Origin: Oceanobacillus saliphilus
GTDB lineage: Bacteria > Bacillota > Bacilli > Bacillales > Amphibacillaceae
Direction: 5' to 3'
Assembly: GCF_023522835.1 (NCBI RefSeq)
Contig: NZ_JALCZU010000006.1
Location: forward strand, 1 to 64,000
DNA length: 64,000 nt
Below the pieces are notes generated by a model. The model worked only from the letters and a program-made list of their open reading frames with translations. It was not told where the DNA came from and ran no database searches. Of the stretch, positions 36,401 through 45,467 are shown one piece after another (the first letter of the stretch is position 1; each line of letters opens with the position of its first letter). Made by a program: the position numbers and the translations under genes.

Positions 36401-37813
36401 ATTCATAATAATTTCTTCAAGATTATCAACTGTTAGACTAGCATTTGCCTGTTTCATTAAAGCTACAACCCCGGACACCGCAGGCCCTGCCATGGAAGTT
36501 CCATTCCATCCACCTTCATAACGGCTACCAGGTACCGTAGAACGGATATTCACACCAGGTGCTGAAATATCTGGTTTGATTTCACCATATGGAGAAGGTC
36601 CCACTAATGAAAAACTTGCCAGTCCATCATTAATGTCCGTCGCTCCAGTTGCGAATGACTCCGGATAGTTCGACGGAGCAGCAACTGATCCAGGAGTCGG
36701 AGTTCCGTTACCAGCAGAAAACTCAGGGAATATTTCTGCTGCTCTCCAGGCAATGACAACATCTCTGTACCATTCATTAAGTCCTGGTCCACCACCCCAT
36801 GAGTTGTTGACAACATCAGGTGCCTTTGTAACATCTCCACCAGGAGCGAGTAACCATTCCGCTCCAGCAATCAAATCAACATCATATCCACCGCCGGCAG
36901 CATTCAACCCTTTAACCGAAATCCACTTGGCTCCAGGCGCTACGCCAACTTGATTGGAACCATCAGGCTCACTTCCAACCATTGTACCGGTAACATGTGT
37001 ACCATGCCCATGATCGTCATAAGCAGGTGTCCGCCCGTTAACTGCATCGAAAAAACTATACGTGTGATCTATTTCGCCGGTCGCTGCGTCATAGCCACGA
37101 TATTGTTCAGCAAGTCCGGGATGATCAAACTGTGCCCCCGTATCGATACTTGCTACAACTGTTCCTGTACCATCAATTCCCATATCCCAAACTGCAGGTG
37201 CTCCAACGCGCTCTACATTCCATTCCACGTTAGCAATTTCGGAGTTTGGTGTTTCCACTTCGTCTGAAACAGTTACTGTAGAAATTTCTCGCGTTTCGTT
37301 TGGTAGGATTTTTTCAACTTCGGCAAAGGTAGCGATTTTTTCTGCTACTTCTTTCGTTGCCGTAACCGCCAAACCATTGACAATATGAAAAGATTTGAGA
37401 TCTTCAGCGTTTCCTTTTGCCACTTCCTGCTCTACATAATCGATCACATTCTGTTGGGATGTCAAAGCAGTGGATTTCAACGTTGAAATAACTGCAGATC
37501 GTTGAATATGTTCCGCTTTTTGAGCTGAAAGGCTCGCCTTGTCAGCACTTGCTTTCGCATCTCTCGCTACTGTCTCCACATCTGCTTTTTCATTGAATTT
37601 GACTAGGAATGTAACTTTTTCATCTTCTGTAAATTGTGTCCGCAGCCGATCACTCACTTTAACCTCTGCTACATTTTGAGAATCATTTAAGGAATAATGC
37701 GCTTTACTATTTGATTCTGCAAGAGCTGCACTTGGAGCAATTAATGAGAATGTCATCAATACCGATGCTGCAATACTAAATGCTTTTACTTGACGTTTCT
37801 TCTTTAGTCTCAA
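33479..37813 (-). CDS. bpr: Bacillopeptidase F (S8 family serine protease)
   Basis: A 1444-residue secreted protease. Order: signal peptide (to about residue 33), inhibitor-type propeptide, subtilisin domain with Asp in VVASIDTGAQFDHP, His in DDHGHGTHVTGTMVG and Ser in NGTSMAGPAVSG, then a MAM/jelly-roll-like region (FTDFETNPAGWTLF), two carboxypeptidase-regulatory-like repeats, and two Ig-like/Big modules (TVEGTASSTTT, TVEGTVSDEH). Domain order and length closely follow B. subtilis Bpr. It ends in a Gly/Asn/Lys repeat (GNGKGKGKDNG...) that B. subtilis Bpr lacks. I chose the TTG at 37813: GGGAGG is 7 nt upstream, and the signal peptide then begins correctly. Confidence 0.95.
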   Translation of the reverse strand: MRLKKKRQVKAFSIAASVLMTFSLIAPSAALAESNSKAHYSLNDSQNVAEVKVSDRLRTQFTEDEKVTFLVKFNEKADVETVARDAKASADKASLSAQKAEHIQRSAVISTLKSTALTSQQNVIDYVEQEVAKGNAEDLKSFHIVNGLAVTATKEVAEKIATFAEVEKILPNETREISTVTVSDEVETPNSEIANVEWNVERVGAPAVWDMGIDGTGTVVASIDTGAQFDHPGLAEQYRGYDAATGEIDHTYSFFDAVNGRTPAYDDHGHGTHVTGTMVGSEPDGSNQVGVAPGAKWISVKGLNAAGGGYDVDLIAGAEWLLAPGGDVTKAPDVVNNSWGGGPGLNEWYRDVVIAWRAAEIFPEFSAGNGTPTPGSVAAPSNYPESFATGATDINDGLASFSLVGPSPYGEIKPDISAPGVNIRSTVPGSRYEGGWNGTSMAGPAVSGVVALMKQANASLTVDNLEEIIMNTATPLTNSQYTESPNNGFGYGLVNGYDAVSSLISGLGVIEGQVTKEGEDTEAPTFEHVPPVETYEGMDLDLSIHVSDNISIASVEVVYGDGQSIEATRVSGDYRSGEYAVTIPGEDIVGDSFTYHFIINDFGNNEVTTEDYVVAVYPGITVGYFTDFETNPAGWTLFGTDNNSWNRGIPTSGPGEAYSGEYVYATNTDGTYTNNEDSTLLMPPIDLPEGESYLQFAHWYNIERNWDFGHVYISTDQNNWTQLLRITDVNNAWETVEIDLSEYAGERVYIAFNLDTDGSVIRDGWYIDDVGLSDTSLEIEETSSSGEVDNSTSDVVKEEKVDPDNMQPSMAKNESLPSSDAGIHPMLLPLGAQVSVLESGRSVTTNPANGTYSFMHAAGDFTVVAEAYGFETQEQSVSLGADETVVADFVLEELAKSTMSGTVTSSNSGNPIEGATLLLVEDANITPVETDLEGNYELTGYNGTYTLKVIARDFHRYEMEVELDGDFELNIELDPFYTVPGGEIGYDDGTAENARAFYDAGNGWAVKMSLPDNQESAIVTDGVFQFHGTDWPNPGGTEFAVEVWDATGSDGTPGQRIAGPFDATAIRSLAEWTVVDLREHSIQVESDFYMVYIQSDPHPNAPGLATDENGTNAGRSYQYVGGAWSQSPTSEGNYMIRARVAYGVEDPVITSPAAGLVTNEASVTVEGTASSTTTVKLLNNGLEIGTAEIGNEGTFAIPAELAEGENEITAVTVVNGEDATTSEAVTVTLDTVSPELTIDSPLDGDMTNRETITVEGTVSDEHLESVEVNGQDASVTNGSYSKRLILDEGENVIEVVAVDAAGNTTVETVTIAADYTAPVIENLVPTEDQQLQAGQTVAIEFDSESGLTATFAVHMPLTNLGGSLSNVTELPLTETSNGHYIGYWTVPSNIVADGALIEVTAVDDFGNETREQAEGKLYIGEEDNGNGKGKGKDNGKGNGKGNGK

Positions 37814-38332
37814 TACTTTTCCTCCCCTCAATTTTAAAACACTTCCGTTACCATCCGAATATTCGACATTGGACATGCGAAAAACACCGTAACCCCCCTC
37901 TGCAACATAATCATGTCGAATAACGAGCCCATTGCGGTGTATAGATAATTCATGCTGTTAGTGCTAGTATAATAGATTCATAGATGAAAAAATGTCGACT
38001 ATTGTCATATTTAATCTGAATTTTCTAAATTGATAGTATAGTATGAGTTTTTCTTTGTTTTCTTCAAGTTCCGTTGCCTTTTTCATTTTCTTATATGCAA
38101 ATGAATCATTGATACAAGTGGGTTTAATCTCGCCAAGGTACTTTTTTCCTTCCATATTTTTTTGAAAAATGATTAAATAATCCTAATTACGAAACTCAAG
38201 ATCCCATTATTTTTTCTTCTAATTGGAAAATCAGGCATAAAGGTATGGAGAAGAGAGGCTGAATAGTAGTTTGAAGTAGGTATATAGTTGGAACGCACTA
38301 TCATGTATAGGTTTATATGTTTATCAATTGAA
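37814..38332. other. Bpr upstream region, no gene seen
   Basis: About 500 bp of AT-rich sequence. A 63-codon frame at 37964-38155 on the minus strand has no ribosome site and no recognisable product. TATACT near 37970 (minus) may be a -10 box, giving bpr a leader of about 150 nt. Nothing else is supported. Confidence 0.5.
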
Positions 38333-38372
38333 ATAGCCGGCAAATCCTTGATTCAGGACTTGGCGGCTACTT
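38333..38372 (-). terminator. Terminator of the M42 peptidase gene
   Basis: AGCCGGCAAATCCT and AGGACTTGGCGGCT pair with a few wobbles around a short loop, 15 nt after the stop. The U-tract is weak. Confidence 0.6.
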
Positions 38373-38386
38373 TCACGGCATATTAA

Positions 38387-39445
38387 TTAATCTTCCAACG
38401 GATTTAGACTTTCTTCACCAGTCATATTAGCAATCATCGTTACGATCAATTCAATTTCTTCTTCGATATCTTTTATGCTCGCCGTTTCAACCGGAGAATG
38501 CATATAGCGCAGTGGTAAAGAGACCAATGATACTGGGACTCCCTTCCCGGTTAATCGCATTTTATCTGCGTCCGTTCCTGTCATTCTTGGAGTCAGCTCA
38601 TATTGAACATCCATTTTCAGCTTTTTCGCCGTCTCTTCAAGCAGTTTGTTGATTTTACTATTAATTGGGGAACCTTTTGCGAGTACGGGACCACCGTCAA
38701 GTCTGATGTCCCCATACTTATTTTTGTTGACACCAGGATAGTCTGTAGCAAATGTCACATCACAGGCTATTGCCATGGTAGGTTCGATGCCTGCTGCCGC
38801 AAAATACGCTCCGCCCATATTCGTTTCCTCATTGACAGTACTAGCCGCGTACACACCAACTTTCACATCTTTTTCAGCTAGTTGTTTAAGCACCTCCGCA
38901 ACGATAAACGCCCCTGTCCGGTTATCTAAACCACGGCCAGCCACATAGCGATCCATCAGAATTTCTGGTTCGGTTTTATAAACACAAAGGTCTCCTATTT
39001 GTACATATTTGACAGCTTCTTCTTTTGATTTATAACCACAATCGATAAACAGATCTTCAAGCCCAAAATCGTTTTTCAGCCCGCCATGGTGCTGGGCATT
39101 AACACCAATCACTCCAGTGGTAGCCCCATTATAACCGAGCACTGTAACCCGCATCCCTACGGCAGCTTTTGGATTAATACCACCCATTTTATCGAAATGT
39201 AAATATCCACTTTCGTCAATCCGATTGATGACGAGTGCAATCTCATCACAGTGCCCAGCTAGTAATATTTTAAATGGTGCATCCGGATTCAATATACCTA
39301 TCGCATTACCTGCATTGTCCGTCCTAATTTCATGTGCAAAATCTTTCACATAATTTATCCATTTTTTCTGAATTTCCATTTCCATACTTGATGGAGAAGC
39401 CGTTTTCAGTAATTCTAGTAAAAATTCCTGATTTGGTAGAGCCAT
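38387..39445 (-). CDS. ytoP: M42 family metallo-aminopeptidase (YtoP-like)
   Basis: A 352-residue di-metal aminopeptidase of the glutamyl/deblocking type. Metal-binding segments are visible: LAGHCDEIALVI (His/Asp), GRGLDNRTG (Asp), STVNEETNMGGA (catalytic Glu pair), ACDVTFATDYPG and LRYMHSPVE (His). Such enzymes form dodecameric cytoplasmic shells that finish peptide degradation. The ATG is preceded by GGGAGG. It is divergent from the thioredoxin-like gene. Confidence 0.92.
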   Translation of the reverse strand: MALPNQEFLLELLKTASPSSMEMEIQKKWINYVKDFAHEIRTDNAGNAIGILNPDAPFKILLAGHCDEIALVINRIDESGYLHFDKMGGINPKAAVGMRVTVLGYNGATTGVIGVNAQHHGGLKNDFGLEDLFIDCGYKSKEEAVKYVQIGDLCVYKTEPEILMDRYVAGRGLDNRTGAFIVAEVLKQLAEKDVKVGVYAASTVNEETNMGGAYFAAAGIEPTMAIACDVTFATDYPGVNKNKYGDIRLDGGPVLAKGSPINSKINKLLEETAKKLKMDVQYELTPRMTGTDADKMRLTGKGVPVSLVSLPLRYMHSPVETASIKDIEEEIELIVTMIANMTGEESLNPLED

Positions 39446-39578
39446 CTTATTTCCTCCCAGAACGTTTCATTTATCTTTATGATAGCAAATATTTAACTAG
39501 AGAGCACTTTTGTTTACTGCTAATTCAATAATGGGTACACTTCTAGTACAAGCTTTTAAATACGAGGAGTGTGGCCGA

Positions 39579-40127
39579 ATGAATTTGAATGACTGGTTTG
39601 AAAAAGGGTTGAACCCCGATCTTTATATTCAATCAATGGAAAAACACAAAGAGGATTTACTTCATATTTACGATCACTTCATTTTACCGAATGACGAAGC
39701 CTTTTTCGAGGAGGTACGGGAACGTAATCTTCGAGCCATCGTGCTGACAGAAGACTGGTGCGGCGATGCCATGCTTAATATCCCAATCCTTTTGAAGCTT
39801 TCGCAAGCAACTGGTATTCAAGTACGAATGCTTTTACGTGATCAGAATCTGGAATTAATGGATCAGTACCTGACAAATGGCAAGTCCCGCTCTATTCCTA
39901 TTTTCATCTTCTTTGATCAAGACGGCAATGAAGTCGCCAAATGGGGACCAAGAGCAGCAAAAATACAGGAATTCGTGGATGAATCCCGCAGTAAGCTCCC
40001 ACCACAGGATGCAGAGGATTTCAAGGAAAAGTCCAGTGAAATGTATATGTTCATGACAAAATCCTACCGTGACCATACCGATTTTTGGACAGTCGTTTAT
40101 AACAGTTTAAAAGAAACATTGAAATAG
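39579..40127 (+). CDS. Thioredoxin-like family protein
   Basis: 182 residues. The thioredoxin-like site is TEDWCGDAMLN: one Cys is kept and the second position of the CxxC motif is Ala. Further segments RSIPIFIFFDQDGNEVAKWGPR and the cis-Pro in SIPIF agree with the fold. With a single active-site Cys it is more likely a monothiol or peptide-binding relative than a classic disulfide reductase. The ATG at 39579 is preceded by GAGGAG. Function is not established. Confidence 0.8.
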   Translation: MNLNDWFEKGLNPDLYIQSMEKHKEDLLHIYDHFILPNDEAFFEEVRERNLRAIVLTEDWCGDAMLNIPILLKLSQATGIQVRMLLRDQNLELMDQYLTNGKSRSIPIFIFFDQDGNEVAKWGPRAAKIQEFVDESRSKLPPQDAEDFKEKSSEMYMFMTKSYRDHTDFWTVVYNSLKETLK

Positions 40128-40132
40128 CACTC

Positions 40133-40165
40133 AAAAAGTAACAGTTTTCCGCTGTTACTTTTTTT
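40133..40165 (+). terminator. Terminator of the thioredoxin-like gene
   Basis: AAAAAGTAACAG and CTGTTACTTTTTTT form a stem ending in seven T. Confidence 0.88.
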
Positions 40166-40225
40166 ATTGGGTGAGATAATATTGGCTATCACCTCTAGTG
40201 TTTTGGGTTCTGACGCTTTTTGGGG

Positions 40226-40555
40226 TTGACCTTCATCAGATTGATGAAGATCATTTCCAGCGCTAGCTGCACATGATTTGATCTTCATAACATCGATGAA
40301 GATCATTTCCTGAGCTAACCTCACATGATTTGATCTTCATAACATCGATGAAGATCATTTCCTGCGCTAACCTCACATGATTTGATCTTCATAACATCGA
40401 TGAAGATCATTTCCACCGCTAACCTCACACATTTTGACCTTCATCGCATTGATGAAGATCATTTCCACCGCTAACCTCACACATTTTGACCTTCATCGCA
40501 TTGATGAAGATCATTTCCAGCACTTACTGCACACGGTTTGATCTTCATAACAGAA
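40226..40555. repeat. Tandem array 2: palindromes with exact 52-bp period
   Basis: Seven units, the last incomplete. TTGAT or TTGAC starts at 40226, 40278, 40330, 40382, 40434, 40486 and 40538, exactly 52 bp apart each time. Most units carry a perfect 10-bp-arm palindrome (TGATCTTCAT, 7 bp, ATGAAGATCA) followed by a 25-bp linker TTTCC...CGCTAACCTCACA. It shares palindrome, period and the TTTC junction with array 1, but the remaining linker differs. It lies between the thioredoxin-like terminator and yugO. Confidence 0.92.
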
Positions 40556-40781
40556 ACGAACATTTTTCTGCCTTCGAATCCACTACACGTAGCCTTATAT
40601 CTTTCCCTATTTCCCTGACAATGGATTGTGACGTTAGCTGTGCAAGTGGAAGCATTAATTAATGCGAACAGTTTATCCATTAATCTACTCCATCAAAAAC
40701 AAGACCAATCCATCATATATTGAATAGCCCCCCTATTCCGGCACATACTAACTAAAAATCAAGCTATTCCAGGGTGAAGCT

Positions 40782-41780
40782 ATGTATATTCGATTCCTGA
40801 AACAGGTTTATTTTCGACTTCCAACTGTTCTAAAGCTGCTGGTCACTATTTTTGTTTTGATGAGTTTTTTCGGCTTTCTGATCCATATCGTTGAGCCTAC
40901 TCAGTTTCCGACTATTTTCGATGGCATTTGGTGGGCATTTGTAACAGGGGCAACAGTTGGGTATGGGGATTATGTTCCATTGACCCAAACCGGAAGAATG
41001 ATTGCGATATTGCTCATTTTGACAGGGGGAGGCTTTCTTGCATTTTATATTACATCTCTATCAGCAGCTACAGTCAAACGGGAGCAGGAGATGGAAAGTG
41101 GTAAGCTTGCCTTTAAAGGGAGTCACCATTATATATTTATCGGATGGAATGAACGAACGAGACAATTGATTGATATTGTAGTGAAGAAACATCCGAGTAT
41201 CCGCATTGTCCTGATTGACAGGACGTTGCGCCACCTCACCTTCCAGGAATCTCCTGTCCATTTTATTCATGGTGATGCAACCGAGGACAGTACGCTAATA
41301 AAAGCAAATATTGCCTATGCTTCTCGTGTTTTAATCAGTGCAGATATAACCAAAAATGAGCGGCAGTCCGATAATTATACAATTCTTGCGACTATTGCAG
41401 TCCGAGGCAATCATAAAGAAATTCCGATTGTAGCAGAAATTCTCTCCCAAAGGCAGATCGAAAACGCATTGCGTGCAGGCGCCAATACAATTATCCGATC
41501 AAATGATTTTATGAGTTCTTTATTCTTTCATGAGCTATCCAACAATAGGAAGGCTACGTCATTTGAGGATATCATTCAAATTCTTGGTCAGCAGCAATTC
41601 TTGCATACGAAGTTATCGACAGCGCTTGAAAACCAAACATATAAAACGGTCTTGGCAGAAATGTTGAAAGAGGAGAAGTTAGTTCTCGGTTATATTCGTG
41701 AAGGAAAGTATTTTATTCATCCCACAACAAATCAGATTTTAGTGAAAGATGATATTCTCATTTCACTTACTCGTTGGTAA
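40782..41780 (+). CDS. yugO: Potassium channel protein (YugO-like)
   Basis: Two membrane helices flank a pore loop with the K+ selectivity filter TVGYGD (in WWAFVTGATVGYGDYVP). From about residue 110 a cytoplasmic RCK/TrkA-N domain follows (HHYIFIGWNERTRQLID, then IRIVLIDR and HFIHGDATED). YugO mediates K+ release in B. subtilis electrical signalling within biofilms. The gene is followed by yugI and pgi, matching the B. subtilis yug region. Array 2 lies in its upstream region. Confidence 0.93.
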   Translation: MYIRFLKQVYFRLPTVLKLLVTIFVLMSFFGFLIHIVEPTQFPTIFDGIWWAFVTGATVGYGDYVPLTQTGRMIAILLILTGGGFLAFYITSLSAATVKREQEMESGKLAFKGSHHYIFIGWNERTRQLIDIVVKKHPSIRIVLIDRTLRHLTFQESPVHFIHGDATEDSTLIKANIAYASRVLISADITKNERQSDNYTILATIAVRGNHKEIPIVAEILSQRQIENALRAGANTIIRSNDFMSSLFFHELSNNRKATSFEDIIQILGQQQFLHTKLSTALENQTYKTVLAEMLKEEKLVLGYIREGKYFIHPTTNQILVKDDILISLTRW

Positions 41781-41884
41781 TGTTTTCTTTTTAACCTCTC
41801 TATTATTTTTGCTAGAATCAACTAACTGTGCTATAATAATATATTGTGTATAAGAATCGAATATAGGTATAGGAGTTGTTCAGC

Positions 41885-42253
41885 ATGACTAACAAATTTG
41901 AAGCTGGTCAGATAATAGAAGGTAAAGTAACAGGAATTCAGCCATACGGAGCATTCGTCGCTTTAGACGAAGAAAACCAAGGTTTAGTTCACATCTCAGA
42001 AATCACACATGGATATGTTAAAGATATCAATGAGCACCTATCTGTAGGGGACGACGTTAAAGTAAAAGTAATGAACGTTGATGAAGCTAGAAATAAAGTT
42101 TCTCTATCCATTCGTGCTACTGAAGAAGCACCAAAAAAACCTGTTAGAGCTAAGAAACCTCAAGCAACATTCCAACAGGACAATGATACTTCTGGATTTA
42201 ACACATTGAAAGATAAACTTCAAGAGTGGATCGACCAATCAGAAAAGAAGTAA
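41885..42253 (+). CDS. yugI: S1 RNA-binding domain protein (YugI, general stress protein 13)
   Basis: A 122-residue protein with one S1 domain: GQIIEGKVTGIQPYGAFVALDEENQGLVHISEI, followed by VGDDVKVKVMNVD and KVSLSIRAT. A basic linker and a short acidic C-terminal helix follow. S1 proteins of this size bind RNA or the ribosome. The ATG at 41885 has AGGAG 9 nt upstream. A TATAAT near 41832 may be its -10 box. Confidence 0.92.
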   Translation: MTNKFEAGQIIEGKVTGIQPYGAFVALDEENQGLVHISEITHGYVKDINEHLSVGDDVKVKVMNVDEARNKVSLSIRATEEAPKKPVRAKKPQATFQQDNDTSGFNTLKDKLQEWIDQSEKK

Positions 42254-42261
42254 GTACGATG

Positions 42262-42313
42262 AAAAAAGAGGCTCATACTAGGATCGATTTTACCTAGTAT
42301 AAGCCTCTTTTTT
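42262..42313 (+). terminator. Terminator of yugI
   Basis: A long stem (AAAAAAGAGGCTCATACTAGG with CCTAGTATAAGCCTCTTTTTT) with A/T-rich ends. Confidence 0.9.
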
Positions 42314-42487
42314 CTATTTTTTCAGATACATCATCTCTTATCTCCACATGCATTTCTCCCGTGCCGTTGTACTATTTTTATACTATTTTTAAAATCAAAC
42401 GAAAATAACAAGCTTTGTTCTTGATTTCACAATCCTATTAGCTTAAAGTTAAGTTGAATTATTACAGTAGCTACAAGGAGGATAACA

Positions 42488-43834
42488 ATGACACATGTTT
42501 CATTTACGTATGATAAAGCACTGAAGTTTTTCGATGAACAGGAAGTGAAAAATCTAAGCCCATATGTTGAGGCGGCACACCAAATGCTTCATGAAAAAAC
42601 CGGTGCCGGAAATGATTTTCTCGGTTGGATCGACCTACCTGAAAACTATGACAAAGAAGAATATGCGCAGATTAAGAAAAGCGCTGAAAAAATTAGAAAT
42701 GATTCCGATATTTTGCTTGTAATTGGTATCGGTGGTTCATACCTTGGTGCACGTGCTGCCCTTGAAATGTTGAACCATTCTTTCCAAAACCTGCTTTCCA
42801 AAGAGGAACGCAATGCACCACAGATTATCTTTGTTGGCCATCATTTAAGTTCTACATACATGAGCGAGCTTTTTGATGTACTAAAAGATAAAGACTTTTC
42901 CATTAACGTGATTTCAAAAAGTGGTACAACGACAGAACCTGCAGTTGCCTTCCGTATTTTCAAAAAGTATCTTGAAGAAAAATATGGTGCGGAGGAAGCG
43001 AAAGGTCGCATTTATGCAACTACCGACAAAGCAAAAGGTGCCTTGAAAACTTCTGCAGATGAGGCTGGCTATGAAACGTTTGTCATTCCGGATGATGTCG
43101 GCGGCCGTTATTCTGTATTGACTGCGGTAGGACTATTGCCAATTGCTGTCAGCGGCATTTCCATTGATGATATGATGCAGGGTGCAAAAGATGCGATGAA
43201 TGATTTTGCTGATCCATCACTTGAAAAAAATCCGGCTTATCAATACGCTGCAGTCAGAAATGTATTATACAACAAAGGAAAGGTGACTGAGCTCCTCATT
43301 AATTATGAGCCAAGCCTGCAGTATTTCTCCGAATGGTGGAAACAGCTATTTGGCGAAAGTGAAGGAAAAGATCAAAAAGGCATCTACCCTTCTTCAGCCA
43401 ATTTCACAACAGACCTTCATTCATTAGGGCAATACATCCAAGAAGGCCGCAGAAATATTTTCGAAACGGTTCTGCATGTTAATTCTTCTAAAAAAGAAAT
43501 GACGCTTGAAGCGGAAGAAAATGATTCCGATGGCTTGAACTACCTTGCAGGAAAAACAATTCATGAGATCAACGACAAAGCATTCCAAGGTACGATGCTT
43601 GCCCATACAGATGGTGACGTTCCAAATCTGATTGTAGAAGTACCTGCACTTGATGCTTATACATTCGGTTATATGGTATACTTCTTTGAAAAAGCCTGTG
43701 CAATCAGCGGCTACCTGCTTGGCGTAAATCCATTCGACCAACCTGGTGTAGAAGCATACAAAACAAATATGTTTGCATTACTTGGTAAACCTGGATACGA
43801 AACTCAGAAAGAAGAATTAGAAAAACGTCTTTAA
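42488..43834 (+). CDS. pgi: Glucose-6-phosphate isomerase
   Basis: Interconverts glucose-6-phosphate and fructose-6-phosphate. [15 protein letters not shown] and the [14 protein letters not shown] phosphate-binding segment, the catalytic Glu in the [12 protein letters not shown] region and the C-terminal [12 protein letters not shown] are conserved. At 448 residues it is full length. AAGGAGG precedes the ATG. Neighbours yugO and yugI match B. subtilis. Confidence 0.97.
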   Translation: MTHVSFTYDKALKFFDEQEVKNLSPYVEAAHQMLHEKTGAGNDFLGWIDLPENYDKEEYAQIKKSAEKIRNDSDILLVIGIGGSYLGARAALEMLNHSFQNLLSKEERNAPQIIFVGHHLSSTYMSELFDVLKDKDFSINVISKSGTTTEPAVAFRIFKKYLEEKYGAEEAKGRIYATTDKAKGALKTSADEAGYETFVIPDDVGGRYSVLTAVGLLPIAVSGISIDDMMQGAKDAMNDFADPSLEKNPAYQYAAVRNVLYNKGKVTELLINYEPSLQYFSEWWKQLFGESEGKDQKGIYPSSANFTTDLHSLGQYIQEGRRNIFETVLHVNSSKKEMTLEAEENDSDGLNYLAGKTIHEINDKAFQGTMLAHTDGDVPNLIVEVPALDAYTFGYMVYFFEKACAISGYLLGVNPFDQPGVEAYKTNMFALLGKPGYETQKEELEKRL

Positions 43835-43849
43835 AAAAAATAGTAAAGA

Positions 43850-43888
43850 TAAAGACATCACATGCTAGGACAGCATGTGATGTCTTTT
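43850..43888. terminator. Bidirectional terminator between pgi and the anti-sigma gene
   Basis: AAAGACATCACATGCT and AGCATGTGATGTCTTT form a perfect 16-bp stem with T-rich sequence on both sides. Confidence 0.9.
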
Positions 43889-43892
43889 CATT

Positions 43893-45467
43893 TTAATTCA
43901 TTTTCTGACCAGAAACCTTCCAGAATCCATCTTCTTTTAGCATCTGAATCTCTGTTATAATTTCTGTTTCATAGCTCTCTCCAATAAAATGGTAGACTGC
44001 CTTTTTATCGTCCCCTTCTGCCCTTATAATATATCTGGCATCAATCGCTATTTGGAACCAATCGGGCTGATTTGAGCTTTTAAAATCACTGTCACTTACA
44101 GATAATGCGTCGACTACCTCCGTGTCTCGGTTAACAGCTGCATACATGTAGATTGCCAGATATTCAAGTGAAGATAGTTCGTTCCGTACGTCTCTATCCT
44201 TCTTTTCTTTAAAGTTATTATAATTTTGCTTTGTCGTTTCAGTAATTGGCCATCTATTGGATTCGATAATATCCCCATAGCTTATATGATCATAACTTTC
44301 GTGAAATAAGAGGTTCATTTCATCCATTATAAGAAAGCTCTTTAAGACCCATCCATTAGCTTCATATTCGTTGACAATACCACCTACTATCTCGCCAAAA
44401 CGTGAACCTTTATGTTCGCTCGCAAAATTCCTTAGTTCTGCTTTGGCGGATTCATCATCAATTTCCATCCCATATACCAAATCCCAGGATGTCCCGACCC
44501 CTCCAAGAATATAGTCATTCAAATATACCATCGCCGTATAGTGCAATCCCAACTTGTTAAATAAGAGATCCCTTTCTTCAGGGTGGGAATCATATAAATC
44601 TTCTATTTCAAGTAAAATTGTATCAAACTCTGTCCACGGTATTTCAAATCTATTTGTTGCACCTGGATAATTATGATCAATCATTGTTGTAGACAGCTCC
44701 AAGAAACGTTTATATCCTTCAAAGCCCTCGAAATTTTCACTTTTATCGTATATCCATTCATAATCAATTTGGATTTCTGCAGCGTTTGTTCCGTCTTGGA
44801 GCGGAACAATCATGAATCCTTGTTCACTTATTGCATGCAGAAAGGCTTCGATTTCTGATGATCCTTCGTAACGATCTATATTGTCCTGTGCTGCAATTAC
44901 TTCATCCCGCGCATATACGTCCATTTTATGTTCCAATAATAATTCTTGGAAATAACCTTGAAAGGTGTCTTCCATCTGACGCATCTTTACACGGAAACGA
45001 TCATCAGCTAAAAGCAACTCTCCTTCTTCATTTAATTGCTTCGCTAATTGATTGGGAGTTGTAAAAGCAGTATCGATTTCTGATTTTGCCTGATTCAATC
45101 TGTCCGAATCAGTTGTTGACTTGTATTCTTCAATAATTGATTCAGCAAACTCTACTTCCCCGAACAAGTCCACCTGTTCGATACCAAGTTCTTCCCAAAA
45201 CGCGTTCTTCTTTTCCAAATAGTACATTTCAAGATAGTTGGTCTTATTCTCCCCTTGTTGAAAATCACTTAAATAGGGTAATGACACGAGCATAAATAAT
45301 AAAATTCCCAAAGCTAAGCCCAAACCTGGGAGTAGCTTCCCCCGAACTGATTTCCTTTTCTTGTTAAATAACTTATTCATTACGTGTTCCGTATCTGTAT
45401 GTACAGGTAACTTATCATAATCCTGCTTTAGATGATGAAGCAATTTATCAAGCTTTTTATCATCCAT
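43893..45467 (-). CDS. Membrane anti-sigma factor with large extracellular domain
   Basis: About 524 residues. The first 50 are cytoplasmic and charged (MDDKKLDKLLHHLKQDYDKLP), residues about 50-72 form a single membrane helix (LLPGLGLALGILLFMLVSLPYL), and about 450 acidic residues should lie outside. The gene overlaps the ECF sigma gene by 8 nt, the standard sigma/anti-sigma layout. No zinc-binding HxxxCxxC motif is seen. The ectodomain has no recognised fold and is unusually large. GGAGG precedes the ATG at 45467. Anti-sigma role is inferred from context. Confidence 0.7.
   Translation of the reverse strand: MDDKKLDKLLHHLKQDYDKLPVHTDTEHVMNKLFNKKRKSVRGKLLPGLGLALGILLFMLVSLPYLSDFQQGENKTNYLEMYYLEKKNAFWEELGIEQVDLFGEVEFAESIIEEYKSTTDSDRLNQAKSEIDTAFTTPNQLAKQLNEEGELLLADDRFRVKMRQMEDTFQGYFQELLLEHKMDVYARDEVIAAQDNIDRYEGSSEIEAFLHAISEQGFMIVPLQDGTNAAEIQIDYEWIYDKSENFEGFEGYKRFLELSTTMIDHNYPGATNRFEIPWTEFDTILLEIEDLYDSHPEERDLLFNKLGLHYTAMVYLNDYILGGVGTSWDLVYGMEIDDESAKAELRNFASEHKGSRFGEIVGGIVNEYEANGWVLKSFLIMDEMNLLFHESYDHISYGDIIESNRWPITETTKQNYNNFKEKKDRDVRNELSSLEYLAIYMYAAVNRDTEVVDALSVSDSDFKSSNQPDWFQIAIDARYIIRAEGDDKKAVYHFIGESYETEIITEIQMLKEDGFWKVSGQKMN

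Noticed and set aside
37964-38155. 63-codon minus-strand frame upstream of bpr
   Set aside because: No ribosome site, AT-rich composition and no recognisable product.
40097-40680. Short minus-strand frames in array 2
   Set aside because: They cross the terminator and array, change frame at each 52-bp unit and lack ribosome sites.
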